Source: an uncultured Clostridia bacterium (lineage in GTDB: Bacteria > Bacillota > Clostridia > UBA1381). Taken from it: a stretch of DNA of 8,526 nucleotides. The DNA lies in assembly GCA_934454745.1 (NCBI GenBank), contig CAKSGP010000042.1:1-8526 (forward strand), in the 5' to 3' direction. The notes under the pieces were generated by a model. It made no database searches. It saw nothing but the letters and a program-made list of their open reading frames with translations, and was not told where the DNA came from. A program made the translations under genes and the position numbers. Shown here piece after piece: positions 1 to 6,898 of this stretch (its first letter is position 1; each line of letters starts with the position of its first letter).

Positions 1-1
1 A

Positions 2-1819
2 TCACGAGTATTGGAAAGCCGTGGTTACCGTGTTGCCATACTCCCTCAGCCTGATTGGCATAACGCCGACGAAATCAAAGCCTTCGGCAGACCAAGACTT
101 GGGGTTCTTGTTAGTGCAGGAAATATTGACAGTATGGTAAACCACTATACTGTCAATAAGAAAAAACGCAGTGATGATGCGTACTCACCGGGAAATAAAT
201 CAGGTCACAGACCTGACCGTGCTACTATTGTATATTGTAACCGTGCAAGAGAGGCTTTTGGGAATATACCGATATTAATAGGCGGTGTGGAGGCAAGCTT
301 AAGACGTTTTGCCCATTATGATTACTGGTCAGATAAAATCCGACGTTCAATTCTTTTTGATTCACGTGCAGATATACTTATGTACGGAATGGGCGAGAGA
401 CAGATAGCAGAAATTGCAGATATGCTCAATATGGGTATTGATGTAAAAGAAATAACGACAGTTTGCGGAACTTGTTTTATTTCATCCCACGCAGACGGAT
501 ATAAGGTAATTCCGTCCTATGAGGAATGTATAAATGATAAAAGAGCCTATGCAATATCCTGCCGTGAGCAGTATATGGAGCAAAATCCTTATACAGGAGA
601 GGCATTAGCACAAAAACACGGCGATAAGTATCTTATTCAGCTTCCGCCTCAACCGCCTCTTGATACAGAGGAGCTTGATAGGGTGTATGACCTGCCGTAT
701 ATGCGCAATTATCATCCCATATACGAAAAAGAAGGCGGAATAAAGGCAATAGAGGAGGTTAAGTTCTCCCTTTGTGCAAATCGAGGCTGTTACGGTAATT
801 GCAGCTTTTGTGCGTTGGCATTTCATCAGGGCAGAATTGTTACCTCCCGAAGTGATGAGAGCTTAATACGTGAGGCAAAGCTGATGATTAGTGATCCTGA
901 TTTTAAGGGATATATACACGATGTAGGGGGACCTACTGCAAACTTCCGCGAGCTTGCCTGTCAAAAGCAGAAAACTATGGGAGCCTGTAAAACAAAACGC
1001 TGTTTGTACCCGAAGCCATGTCAGAATATGAAAGTTGACCATAGTTCATATCTTGCACTGCTGCGTAAACTGCGTAAGCTTCCGGGTGTGAAGAAGGTAT
1101 TTGTACGTTCGGGAATACGGTTTGATTATCTGATAGCTGATAAAGATGATACATTCTTTAGAGAGCTTTTGAAATATCACGTAAGCGGTCAGTTAAGGGT
1201 TGCTCCGGAACACGTATCTGATAATGTCCTAAAGTATATGGGCAAACCGCAAAATTCGGTGTACAACCGATTTTCGCAAAAATTCTATAAGCTTAACGAT
1301 GAAATGAACTTAAACCAGTACCTTGTCCCATATCTTATGTCAAGTCATCCGGGCTCGACATTGCAGGACGCTGTGGCATTGGCGGAGTATCTTAATGCAA
1401 ATAAAATAAATCCCCGACAGGTCCAGGATTTTTATCCCACTCCGGGGACGATTGCCACTTGTATGTATTATACCGGACTTGATCCGTTTACACTTGAGAA
1501 TGTATATGTGCCAACTAGTCCCAAAGAGAAGGCAATGCAACGTGCACTTTTACAGTTTAAAAACCCTGATAACTATAAAATTGTACGTGAAGCATTAATA
1601 GCGGCAGGCAGAAGTGATTTAATAGGGCGTTCGCCACACTGTCTGATACCGCCATACAGAGAAAGAAAAGAGGAGAATAATTATGACAAAAATACTAAAG
1701 GGCAAAGAAATATCAGACAGAATAAAGGACGAAATGAAAGAGGAGGTAAAGGCATTAAAAGCAAAGGGAATAAACCCGGGGCTGGCGGTAATTCTCGTAG
1801 GCGAGGATCCCGCAAGTAA
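2..1819 (+). CDS. ygiQ: YgiQ family radical SAM protein, 5'-truncated by the window edge
   Basis: The frame is already open at base 2 (S-R-V-L before the TTG at 11). These residues align with the family's usual interior (ISRLLEARGY-like), so the TTG is not the start and roughly 30-40 N-terminal residues lie outside the window. Numbering from the TTG, an N-terminal domain (about 1-240) is followed by the radical SAM cluster motif CxxxCxxC at C260, C264 and C267, near base 788, which should hold a 4Fe-4S cluster and S-adenosylmethionine. The rest of the radical SAM core follows, and a DUF3362-like C-terminal region runs over about 430-555, ending near the IPPYR motif. The last 45 residues are a Lys/Arg/Gly/Asn-rich tail that overlaps folD by 137 bp in another frame. 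The family is widespread and cytosolic, and its reaction is unknown to me. Family assignment is secure; function is not. Confidence 0.93.
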   Translation, partial: SRVLESRGYRVAILPQPDWHNADEIKAFGRPRLGVLVSAGNIDSMVNHYTVNKKKRSDDAYSPGNKSGHRPDRATIVYCNRAREAFGNIPILIGGVEASLRRFAHYDYWSDKIRRSILFDSRADILMYGMGERQIAEIADMLNMGIDVKEITTVCGTCFISSHADGYKVIPSYEECINDKRAYAISCREQYMEQNPYTGEALAQKHGDKYLIQLPPQPPLDTEELDRVYDLPYMRNYHPIYEKEGGIKAIEEVKFSLCANRGCYGNCSFCALAFHQGRIVTSRSDESLIREAKLMISDPDFKGYIHDVGGPTANFRELACQKQKTMGACKTKRCLYPKPCQNMKVDHSSYLALLRKLRKLPGVKKVFVRSGIRFDYLIADKDDTFFRELLKYHVSGQLRVAPEHVSDNVLKYMGKPQNSVYNRFSQKFYKLNDEMNLNQYLVPYLMSSHPGSTLQDAVALAEYLNANKINPRQVQDFYPTPGTIATCMYYTGLDPFTLENVYVPTSPKEKAMQRALLQFKNPDNYKIVREALIAAGRSDLIGRSPHCLIPPYRERKEENNYDKNTKGQRNIRQNKGRNERGGKGIKSKGNKPGAGGNSRRRGSRK

Positions 1820-2510
1820 GGTTTATGTAGCAAATAAAAAGAAAGCCTGCGAATATATCGGGATAAACTCTTTTGAATACAAGCTTGGTGAGGAAACAAC
1901 AGAGGCGGAATTATTATCACTTATTGATAAGCTTAATAATGATAACACAGTATCGGGAATACTTTGTCAGCTTCCTGTACCAAAGCATATTAATGAGGAG
2001 GCAATTATAAATGCTATTGATCCGAAAAAGGACGTTGACGCATTCCATCCTGTAAACGTTGGAAAAATAATGACAGGCAATTATGATTTTGTTCCTTGTA
2101 CTCCGGCAGGCGTTATGGAGCTTATAAAAGAATCGGGAATAGACGTTACAGGTAAGGAATGTGTAATAGTGGGACGCTCAATGCTTCTTTTGCATAAAAA
2201 CGGTACTGTTACAATATGCCATTCAAAAACAAAGGACCTTAAATCAAAAACAAAAAATGCTGATATTCTTGTTGCGGCAGTGGGTATTGCCAATTTTATA
2301 ACAGGCGATATGATAAAGCCGGGTGCCGTTGTAATTGATGTTGGCATAAACCGTATAGCACCCAAGACTCTTGTGGGCGATGTTGAGTTTGAAAGTGCCG
2401 AAAAAGTTGCAGGTGCGATAACTCCCGTTCCGGGCGGAGTAGGACCTATGACAATTGCAATGCTTATGAAAAATACACTTAAGGCGGCGGAGATCAATAA
2501 GACTGTATAA
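1683..2510 (+). CDS. folD: Bifunctional methylenetetrahydrofolate dehydrogenase / methenyltetrahydrofolate cyclohydrolase FolD, with a deleted NADP-binding loop
   Basis: FolD interconverts 5,10-methylene-, 5,10-methenyl- and 10-formyl-tetrahydrofolate in the cytosol, using NADP(H). Visible landmarks are Y48-x3-K52 (catalytic Tyr/Lys of the folate site), QLPVP at 96-100, KDVDAFHP at 116-123 and the signature PGGVGPMTI at 250-258. The start is ATG 1683, with AGGAG at 1671-1675 seven bases upstream and a family-typical N-terminus (MTKILKGKEI). The protein has 275 residues against about 280-285 usual. The shortfall is at one place: after GRS (164-166) the chain goes straight to MLLLHKNG, where family members carry about eight more residues, typically NIVGKPMA. 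This is the glycine-containing Rossmann loop that helps bind NADP. The frame is kept, so the gene looks expressed, but dehydrogenase activity is doubtful. It is probably co-transcribed with ygiQ; no promoter was seen between them. Confidence 0.95.
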   Translation: MTKILKGKEISDRIKDEMKEEVKALKAKGINPGLAVILVGEDPASKVYVANKKKACEYIGINSFEYKLGEETTEAELLSLIDKLNNDNTVSGILCQLPVPKHINEEAIINAIDPKKDVDAFHPVNVGKIMTGNYDFVPCTPAGVMELIKESGIDVTGKECVIVGRSMLLLHKNGTVTICHSKTKDLKSKTKNADILVAAVGIANFITGDMIKPGAVVIDVGINRIAPKTLVGDVEFESAEKVAGAITPVPGGVGPMTIAMLMKNTLKAAEINKTV

Positions 2511-2574
2511 ATCACAAAAAGTATGTATCAAAGCCGTAGTTTATAAATAGTTTTAACAAAAATTTGGGATTATA

Positions 2575-2603
2575 TTGACAGTTAAAAGATTTTAATATAT
2601 ACT
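2575..2603 (+). promoter_or_regulatory. Strong sigma-A-type promoter for the SCP2-like gene
   Basis: TTGACA at 2575-2580 (perfect -35) is followed after exactly 17 bases by TATACT at 2598-2603 (5 of 6 match to TATAAT). Transcription would start near 2610, giving a leader of about 28 bases that carries AAGGAG at 2622-2627, ten bases before ATG 2638. This is the best promoter in the window and implies the SCP2-like gene is a separate and probably well-expressed unit from ygiQ-folD. Confidence 0.8.
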
Positions 2604-2637
2604 ATATATGTAAAATAGTGAAAGGAGAATTTCTACA

Positions 2638-3144
2638 ATGACTTATGAAAATGCTCTTAAGAAGATAAAGACTGCATTTGAAAGCGTTGATGCGTCAAAG
2701 CTTGCAAATATGGCAGTACAGGTTACATTATCAGATGAAGACTGCGGTGGTACATTATATTTTAAGTCAGAAAACGGAAAAATTGAAGTCGAAGGCTATG
2801 ATTACCATGACAACGATGCAGTAATTGATATAGCAAGAAAGGCACTAATGGACATTCTTGCAGGTAAAACTACTCTTGATGCGGCAATTGAAAAAGGTGT
2901 TGCAACAGCAAAGGGTGATTTTGCAAAGCTTGATACATTAAAGAATGCAATTCCAAAGTACGTAGCACCTGCTAAGAAGGCTGCTGCAAAGAAAGAAGAA
3001 GCACCTAAGAAAAGAGCTAAGAAAGAGCCTAAAAAAGTAGAAATTAAGAATGCAGAAGCTAAATCGTCAGAGGTACAGAAGACAGAAACTAAAAAAACAG
3101 TTGAAAAGAAGCCTGTTGCTAAGAAAATAGTAAAAAAAGCGTAA
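2638..3144 (+). CDS. SCP2-like (sterol carrier protein 2 fold) protein with lysine-rich histone-H1-like tail
   Basis: Residues 1 to about 107 resemble the SCP2 sterol-binding fold. There is an amphipathic N-terminal helix, then strands around VQVTL and GTLYFKSENGKIEV, then the family's typical helix with a D-A-V-I-D-I...LMDILAGKTTLDAAIEKG pattern (about 60-88) and a final AKGDFAKLDTLKNAI segment. SCP2 domains form a hydrophobic pocket for lipids or other apolar ligands. From about 108 to 168 the chain becomes low-complexity with 21 Lys and 1 Arg against about 8 Glu, plus many Ala, Pro and Val, like histone H1 or AlgP-type tails that bind nucleic acids or anionic polymers. There is no signal peptide or membrane segment, so it is cytosolic. 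A strong promoter and good ribosome binding site suggest abundance. The ligand and role are unknown; the domain call is from pattern, not a search. Confidence 0.82.
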   Translation: MTYENALKKIKTAFESVDASKLANMAVQVTLSDEDCGGTLYFKSENGKIEVEGYDYHDNDAVIDIARKALMDILAGKTTLDAAIEKGVATAKGDFAKLDTLKNAIPKYVAPAKKAAAKKEEAPKKRAKKEPKKVEIKNAEAKSSEVQKTETKKTVEKKPVAKKIVKKA

Positions 3145-3154
3145 CCGTAAGGTG

Positions 3155-3200
3155 AGGGATTCTGTAATAGTCGGAATCCCTAAATTTATATATCCGACTA
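3155..3200 (+). promoter_or_regulatory. Two mutually exclusive hairpins between the SCP2-like gene and icd
   Basis: Hairpin A pairs AGGGATTC (3155-3162) with GAATCCCT (3174-3181), an 8-bp perfect stem with an 11-base loop. Hairpin B pairs TAGTCGGA (3168-3175) with TCCGACTA (3193-3200), also 8 bp perfect, and ends one base before the icd ribosome binding site GGAGG (3202-3206). The arms overlap at 3174-3175 and B's left arm lies partly in A's loop, so both cannot form fully at once. Hairpin A has only a weak T-rich tail, so it is a poor terminator. It may be an attenuator, a processing site or a stability element; no known riboswitch class is recognised. Confidence 0.45.
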
Positions 3201-3215
3201 TGGAGGAAATGAAAA

Positions 3216-4424
3216 ATGGCAAAGATTCAAATGACAACGCCCCTTGTTGAAATGGATGGCGACGAGATGACAAGAGTAATATGGAAAATGATAAAGGATA
3301 TCCTTTTGACTCCATATGTTGATTTAAAGACTGAGTATTATGACCTTGGACTTGAGAATAGAAATGCAACAAACGACAAGGTAACATCAGACAGTGCAGA
3401 GGCGACAAAGAAGTACGGCGTTGCAGTAAAGTGTGCAACTATCACACCCAACGCTGCACGTATGACAGAATACGACCTGAAAGAGATGTGGAAATCACCT
3501 AACGGTACAATCCGTGCAATCTTAGACGGTACAGTGTTTAGAACACCAATTATAGTAAACGGTATTGTCCCTTATATCCCGACCTGGACAAAGCCTATTA
3601 CTATTGCACGTCACGCTTACGGTGATGTATATAAGAATGTTGAAATGCAGGTACCAAGAGGTGCAAAGGCAGAGCTTGTTATGACCGATAAGGACGGCAA
3701 TGTTACAAAGGAAACAATCCACGAGTTTTCAAACGGCGGTGTTATCCAGGGCTTGCATAACCGTGATGAAAGCATTGAATCATTTGCAAGAGCGTGCTTT
3801 AACTATGCACTTGAGCTTAATCAGGATATATGGTTTGCAACAAAGGATACTATCTCAAAGAAGTATGATCATAGATTTAAGGATATATTTGCTGAGATTT
3901 ATGAGAATGAGTATAAGTCAAAGTTTATTGAAAAGGGAATAGAGTATTTCTACACATTGATTGACGATGCAGTTGCCCGTGTTATCCGCAGTGAGGGCGG
4001 TTATATCTGGGCGTGCAAGAACTATGACGGTGATGTTATGTCGGATATGGTTGCAACTGCATATGGTTCTCTTGCAATGATGACATCAGTTCTTGTATCA
4101 CCCGACGGTAAATATGAATATGAAGCGGCTCATGGTACAGTTCAGCGTCATTACTACAAATATCTAAAGGGTGAGGAAACATCAACAAACTCTGTTGCAA
4201 CGATTTTTGCCTGGTCAGGAGCGTTGCGTAAGAGAGGCGAGATTGATAATCTTCCAGACCTTGTAAACTTTGCAAACTGTCTTGAAAAGGCAACAATAAA
4301 GACAATTGAGGACGGCGTTATGACCGGTGATTTATATTCTATGTCAAAGCTTGAAAACAAGACAAAGGTTGATACCGAAGGCTTCTTGCATGCAGTTGAT
4401 GATAGATTAAAGACAATGCTCTAA
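3216..4424 (+). CDS. icd: NADP-dependent isocitrate dehydrogenase, eukaryote-type homodimeric family
   Basis: Oxidatively decarboxylates isocitrate to 2-oxoglutarate with NADP+ and a divalent metal, in the cytosol, supplying carbon for glutamate synthesis and NADPH. The protein is 402 residues, the usual length. Motifs in order: MDGDEMTR 13-20, TITPNAAR 75-82, SPNGTIR 94-100 with R109 and R132 for substrate, Y139 and K210 (the Tyr and Lys of catalysis), metal-binding acidic residues D250/D251, D273 and D277 in IDDAVA and YDGDVMSD, and H306-GTVQ-R311-H312, whose Arg-His pair contacts the NADP 2'-phosphate in the animal and yeast enzymes. It therefore belongs to the group shared with mitochondrial and cytosolic eukaryotic enzymes rather than to the E. 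coli type. The start is ATG 3216 with GGAGG nine bases upstream. No aconitase or citrate synthase gene is adjacent. No clear promoter of its own is seen, so it may be read through from the SCP2-like gene. Confidence 0.96.
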   Translation: MAKIQMTTPLVEMDGDEMTRVIWKMIKDILLTPYVDLKTEYYDLGLENRNATNDKVTSDSAEATKKYGVAVKCATITPNAARMTEYDLKEMWKSPNGTIRAILDGTVFRTPIIVNGIVPYIPTWTKPITIARHAYGDVYKNVEMQVPRGAKAELVMTDKDGNVTKETIHEFSNGGVIQGLHNRDESIESFARACFNYALELNQDIWFATKDTISKKYDHRFKDIFAEIYENEYKSKFIEKGIEYFYTLIDDAVARVIRSEGGYIWACKNYDGDVMSDMVATAYGSLAMMTSVLVSPDGKYEYEAAHGTVQRHYYKYLKGEETSTNSVATIFAWSGALRKRGEIDNLPDLVNFANCLEKATIKTIEDGVMTGDLYSMSKLENKTKVDTEGFLHAVDDRLKTML

Positions 4425-4437
4425 TTTGAAATAGTGT

Positions 4438-4469
4438 GATACCCGGGTATTTGGTTATGCCCGGGTGTT
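4438..4469 (+). terminator. GC-rich hairpin after icd, probable terminator
   Basis: ACCCGGGTAT (4441-4450) pairs with ATGCCCGGGT (4457-4466), ten pairs including one G-U, with a 6-base loop TTGGTT. Wobble pairs extend it outward by about three more. The stem begins 14 bases after the icd stop codon. The downstream tract (GTTGTATATAA) is only moderately T-rich, so termination may be partial. Confidence 0.65.
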
Positions 4470-4478
4470 GTATATAAT
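4451..4478 (+). promoter_or_regulatory. Possible promoter of the AraC-type regulator gene
   Basis: A perfect TATAAT lies at 4473-4478. The best -35 candidate is TTGGTT at 4451-4456 (4 of 6), 16 bases upstream, and it is the loop of the icd terminator hairpin. If used, the start would be near 4485, leaving a very short leader before ATG 4497. The weak -35 and AT-rich background make this tentative. Confidence 0.4.
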
Positions 4479-4496
4479 CCGAAAGAGATACATTTT

Positions 4497-5450
4497 ATGA
4501 TAAACTATAAAATTATTAATAAACTTATGCCTATAACCGACGAGGAAAAAGAAATTCTTGCAGGGGACAATAAAATAAACCATAAGCTTTATATGAACAA
4601 GAAAAAGGACGTTATTAACAGTGAGCTTTTGCTCGAAAAAGGTAAGCTTATAACTGTAAGACCTCACGTTCGATTTGTTGATTTCCCTGAGCACAGCCAC
4701 GATTTCGTTGAAGTTGTCTATATGTGTTCGGGAAAAACGCACCATATTGTAAATGGTAAGGATATAATACTTTCTGAGGGCGAACTCCTGTTTTTGAGCC
4801 GACGTGCAAAACATGGAATAAAGCGTGCAGGCGAGGGGGATATTGCGGTTAATTTTATTGTACTTCCGCAGTTCTTTGAGTACTTTACAAATGTGTTGGA
4901 GGACGGAGATTCTCCGCTAAAAGGCTTTATTTCCGACTGGCTTTGCGGTAGTGGCGGACCTGATTTTCTGTTATTTAAGGTTTCGGATATACTGCCCATA
5001 CAAAATCTTATAGAAAATTTAATCTGGACGCTTTTATACGATACAAAGAACAAGAGAAGCGTTATGCGGCGTACAATGGAACTGTTATTTTTACAACTTT
5101 TAAACTACACGGATTCCTTGGAGTATACCGCACCTAATGATGAGGCGGTACTTGCAATTTTACGATACATTGAGGATAATTATAAGGACGGTACGCTTGA
5201 GGAAGCCGCAAAGCTTATGCACTGCAATTTTTATTGGCTCTCAAAGGAGATAAAGAAAAAAACAGGAACAACTTATAAGGAGCTATTGCAGAAAAAACGC
5301 TTGTCACAGGCAGCATTCTACCTAACAAATACGAATATGAAAATAACAGAGATTTCAAGGCTTGTGGGATATGAGAATACAAGTTATTTTTACAGAGTAT
5401 TTTTTAAAGCCTATGATGTTACGCCGAAAGAATATCGTGATGGCAAATAA
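4497..5450 (+). CDS. AraC family transcriptional regulator (RhaS/RhaR-like), likely rhamnose-responsive activator of rhaA
   Basis: A 317-residue two-domain regulator. A cupin-like sensor domain occupies about 50-125, with the H66-S-H68 and E72 pattern (PEHSHDFVEVVYM) and the G-E-L-L-F motif near 95-99. A linker and dimerisation helices follow. The C-terminal AraC DNA-binding domain (about 215-315) has two helix-turn-helix units: the first around 233-254 (TLEEAAKLMHCNFYWLSKEI) and the second around 283-304 (ITEISRLVGYENTSYFYRVF), ending in the classic K-x-x-x-V-T-P-K-E-Y-R. The start ATG 4497 has only a weak ribosome binding site (AAAGAGA, 4482-4488). The gene sits 91 bp upstream of rhaA in the same direction, with a paired operator-like repeat between them, so it probably activates rhaA when L-rhamnose or a related sugar is present. 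The ligand is inferred only from this neighbour. Confidence 0.9.
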   Translation: MINYKIINKLMPITDEEKEILAGDNKINHKLYMNKKKDVINSELLLEKGKLITVRPHVRFVDFPEHSHDFVEVVYMCSGKTHHIVNGKDIILSEGELLFLSRRAKHGIKRAGEGDIAVNFIVLPQFFEYFTNVLEDGDSPLKGFISDWLCGSGGPDFLLFKVSDILPIQNLIENLIWTLLYDTKNKRSVMRRTMELLFLQLLNYTDSLEYTAPNDEAVLAILRYIEDNYKDGTLEEAAKLMHCNFYWLSKEIKKKTGTTYKELLQKKRLSQAAFYLTNTNMKITEISRLVGYENTSYFYRVFFKAYDVTPKEYRDGK

Positions 5451-5476
5451 GGACACATTTTAGCAAAATAAGGATA
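5443..5476 (+). promoter_or_regulatory. Direct-repeat operator for the AraC-type regulator
   Basis: GCAAATAAGGACA (5443-5455) is repeated as GCAAAATAAGGATA (5463-5476). The shared core ATAAGGA sits at 5447-5453 and 5468-5474, exactly 21 bp apart, two helical turns. The first copy overlaps the regulator's stop codon. Two half-sites in direct orientation at 21-bp spacing match the way AraC occupies its I1-I2 sites, with the second half-site touching the -35 region as for a class II activator. Confidence 0.6.
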
Positions 5477-5505
5477 TAGAAATTTCTCTCTATGTGTGTT
5501 AATAT
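5477..5505 (+). promoter_or_regulatory. Candidate activator-dependent rhaA promoter
   Basis: TAGAAA (5477-5482, 4 of 6 to TTGACA), 17 bases, TAATAT (5500-5505, 4 of 6 to TATAAT). The -35 begins directly after the second operator half-site, as expected for a promoter that needs AraC-type activation. An alternative -10, TATATT at 5511-5516, has no good -35 partner. The region is very AT-rich, so the exact boxes are uncertain. Confidence 0.4.
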
Positions 5506-5541
5506 TTAATTATATTAATATACGAAGGGAGATTTTCTATT

Positions 5542-6774
5542 ATGACAAGATATGAAAGTGCGAAGGAAATATACATGGGTCTTGGAGTAGACGTTGAAAG
5601 TGCTATTGAAAAGCTTAGAAGCGTTCCCATTTCAGTACACTGCTGGCAGGGTGATGACGTTATCGGATTTGATTCAAAGGAATCACTTTCCGGCGGTATT
5701 CAGACTACGGGAAACTATCCTGGCAGAGCTCGCAATATTGACGAGCTTATGTCTGATTACGATAAGGCATTTTCGCTTATTCCGGGAAAAAAGAAACTAA
5801 ATGTTCACGCTTGTTACGGAGTTATTGATGACGGTGCAGACCGTGACAGCATTGAGCCAAAGCATTTTAAGGCTTGGATTGATTATGCAAAAAAGAACAA
5901 TATGGGTATAGACTTTAACCCAACATTCTTCTCACATCCTATGGTAAAGGACGGACTTACCCTGTCATCGCCTGATGAGGAAGTAAGAAGCTTTTGGGTA
6001 AGACACGGTCAGTGTTGTATAAAAATTGCAGAGAATTTTGCAACAGAAACAGGTGTGCCCAGCGTTGTAAATATCTGGATCCCTGACGGATACAAGGATA
6101 TACCTGCTGACAGACTTGGTCCCAGAGCAAGATTTAAAAAGTCACTTGATGAAATACTTGATATACCTTACGATAAGTCAAAGGTATATGTAACACTTGA
6201 ATCAAAGGTATTCGGTATAGGTCTTGAGGCATATACGGTAGGTTCAGCAGAGTTCTGTCTAAGCTATTCGGACTATAAGGGTATAACACCTCTTATGGAT
6301 AACGGACACTATCATCCCACCGAGCTTGTTTCGGATAAGATTTCTTCATTGCTTCTTTTCAATGAAAAGATTGCACTTCACATAACACGTCCTATGAGAT
6401 GGGACAGCGATCATGTTGTTTTGTTTGATGATGAAACAAAGGAAATCGCAAGAGAAATTGTGCGTAATGATGCTTTGGACCGTGTGTTTATCGCAACTGA
6501 TTATTTTGATGCATCTATCAATCGTATATCAGCGTGGATAACAGGTGTTAGAAACGTACAGAAGGCATTGCTGTTTGCATTGCTTCAGCCGAATGCGGAG
6601 CTGAAGGCACTTCAGGATGAGAGCCGTTTCACAGAGCTGATGGTGAAGCAGGAGGACTTAAAGGTTGCACCATTTGGTGATATTTGGGAAGAGTTCCTAA
6701 GCCGTGAGGGCGTAAGCGTTGACTACCTATCAGAAGTACAGAAGTATGAGAGGGATGTCCTTTTAAATAGATAA
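5542..6774 (+). CDS. rhaA: L-rhamnose isomerase
   Basis: Converts L-rhamnose to L-rhamnulose, first step of rhamnose catabolism, in the cytosol with Mn2+ or a similar metal. The 410 residues are close to the usual 415-420. The N-terminus carries SVHCWQGDDVIGF (31-43) and GGIQTTGNYPGRA (51-63), diagnostic of the family. The metal and catalytic residues known for the E. coli enzyme are found with a constant 14-residue offset: E220 (LESKVFGIG), D253 (LMDNGHYHPTE), H280 (LHITRP), D288 and D290 (RWDSDH) and D320 (TDYFDASINR). H89 (VHACYG) is probably the N-terminal active-site His. The start is ATG 5542, with AAGGGAG at 5525-5531 ten bases upstream. It follows an AraC-type regulator and ends at a strong terminator, so it is a single-gene unit here. 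Related isomerases can also act on other 6-deoxy or rare sugars, so substrate range is not fixed. Confidence 0.95.
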   Translation: MTRYESAKEIYMGLGVDVESAIEKLRSVPISVHCWQGDDVIGFDSKESLSGGIQTTGNYPGRARNIDELMSDYDKAFSLIPGKKKLNVHACYGVIDDGADRDSIEPKHFKAWIDYAKKNNMGIDFNPTFFSHPMVKDGLTLSSPDEEVRSFWVRHGQCCIKIAENFATETGVPSVVNIWIPDGYKDIPADRLGPRARFKKSLDEILDIPYDKSKVYVTLESKVFGIGLEAYTVGSAEFCLSYSDYKGITPLMDNGHYHPTELVSDKISSLLLFNEKIALHITRPMRWDSDHVVLFDDETKEIAREIVRNDALDRVFIATDYFDASINRISAWITGVRNVQKALLFALLQPNAELKALQDESRFTELMVKQEDLKVAPFGDIWEEFLSREGVSVDYLSEVQKYERDVLLNR

Positions 6775-6863
6775 AATGGGCTGATGCCTTTAGCGCCGAT
6801 CGTTCAAAGGCAATAAAGTATATAGGTATAAGGAATACAAGACTCATATTATAAACGATTGTT

Positions 6864-6898
6864 GAAATCTGCAAGGAAAAACTTGCAGATTTCTTTTT
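6864..6898 (+). terminator. Rho-independent terminator of rhaA
   Basis: GAAATCTGCAAG (6864-6875) pairs perfectly with CTTGCAGATTTC (6882-6893) around a 6-base GAAAAA loop, followed by five T (6894-6898). This is a textbook intrinsic terminator 90 bases after the rhaA stop. Its core, AAATCTGC, recurs in the terminator at 8245-8271. Confidence 0.9.

Noticed and set aside
11..13. TTG as the start codon of the YgiQ gene
   Set aside because: The frame is open upstream to the window edge and the residues before it fit the family, so the true start is outside the window.
2081..2515. 144-codon open frame on the minus strand opposite folD
   Set aside because: It is fully antisense to a conserved gene, has no recognisable domain, and is a by-product of folD codon usage.
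3067..3438. 123-codon minus-strand frame across the SCP2-icd junction
   Set aside because: It overlaps two well-supported genes on the other strand and resembles no protein family I know.
3700..3942. 80-codon plus-strand frame inside icd
   Set aside because: It is out of frame within a strongly conserved enzyme gene and has no features of its own.
4455..4814. 119-codon minus-strand frame over the start of the AraC-type gene
   Set aside because: It covers the probable terminator and promoter and is antisense to a conserved gene; no family resemblance.
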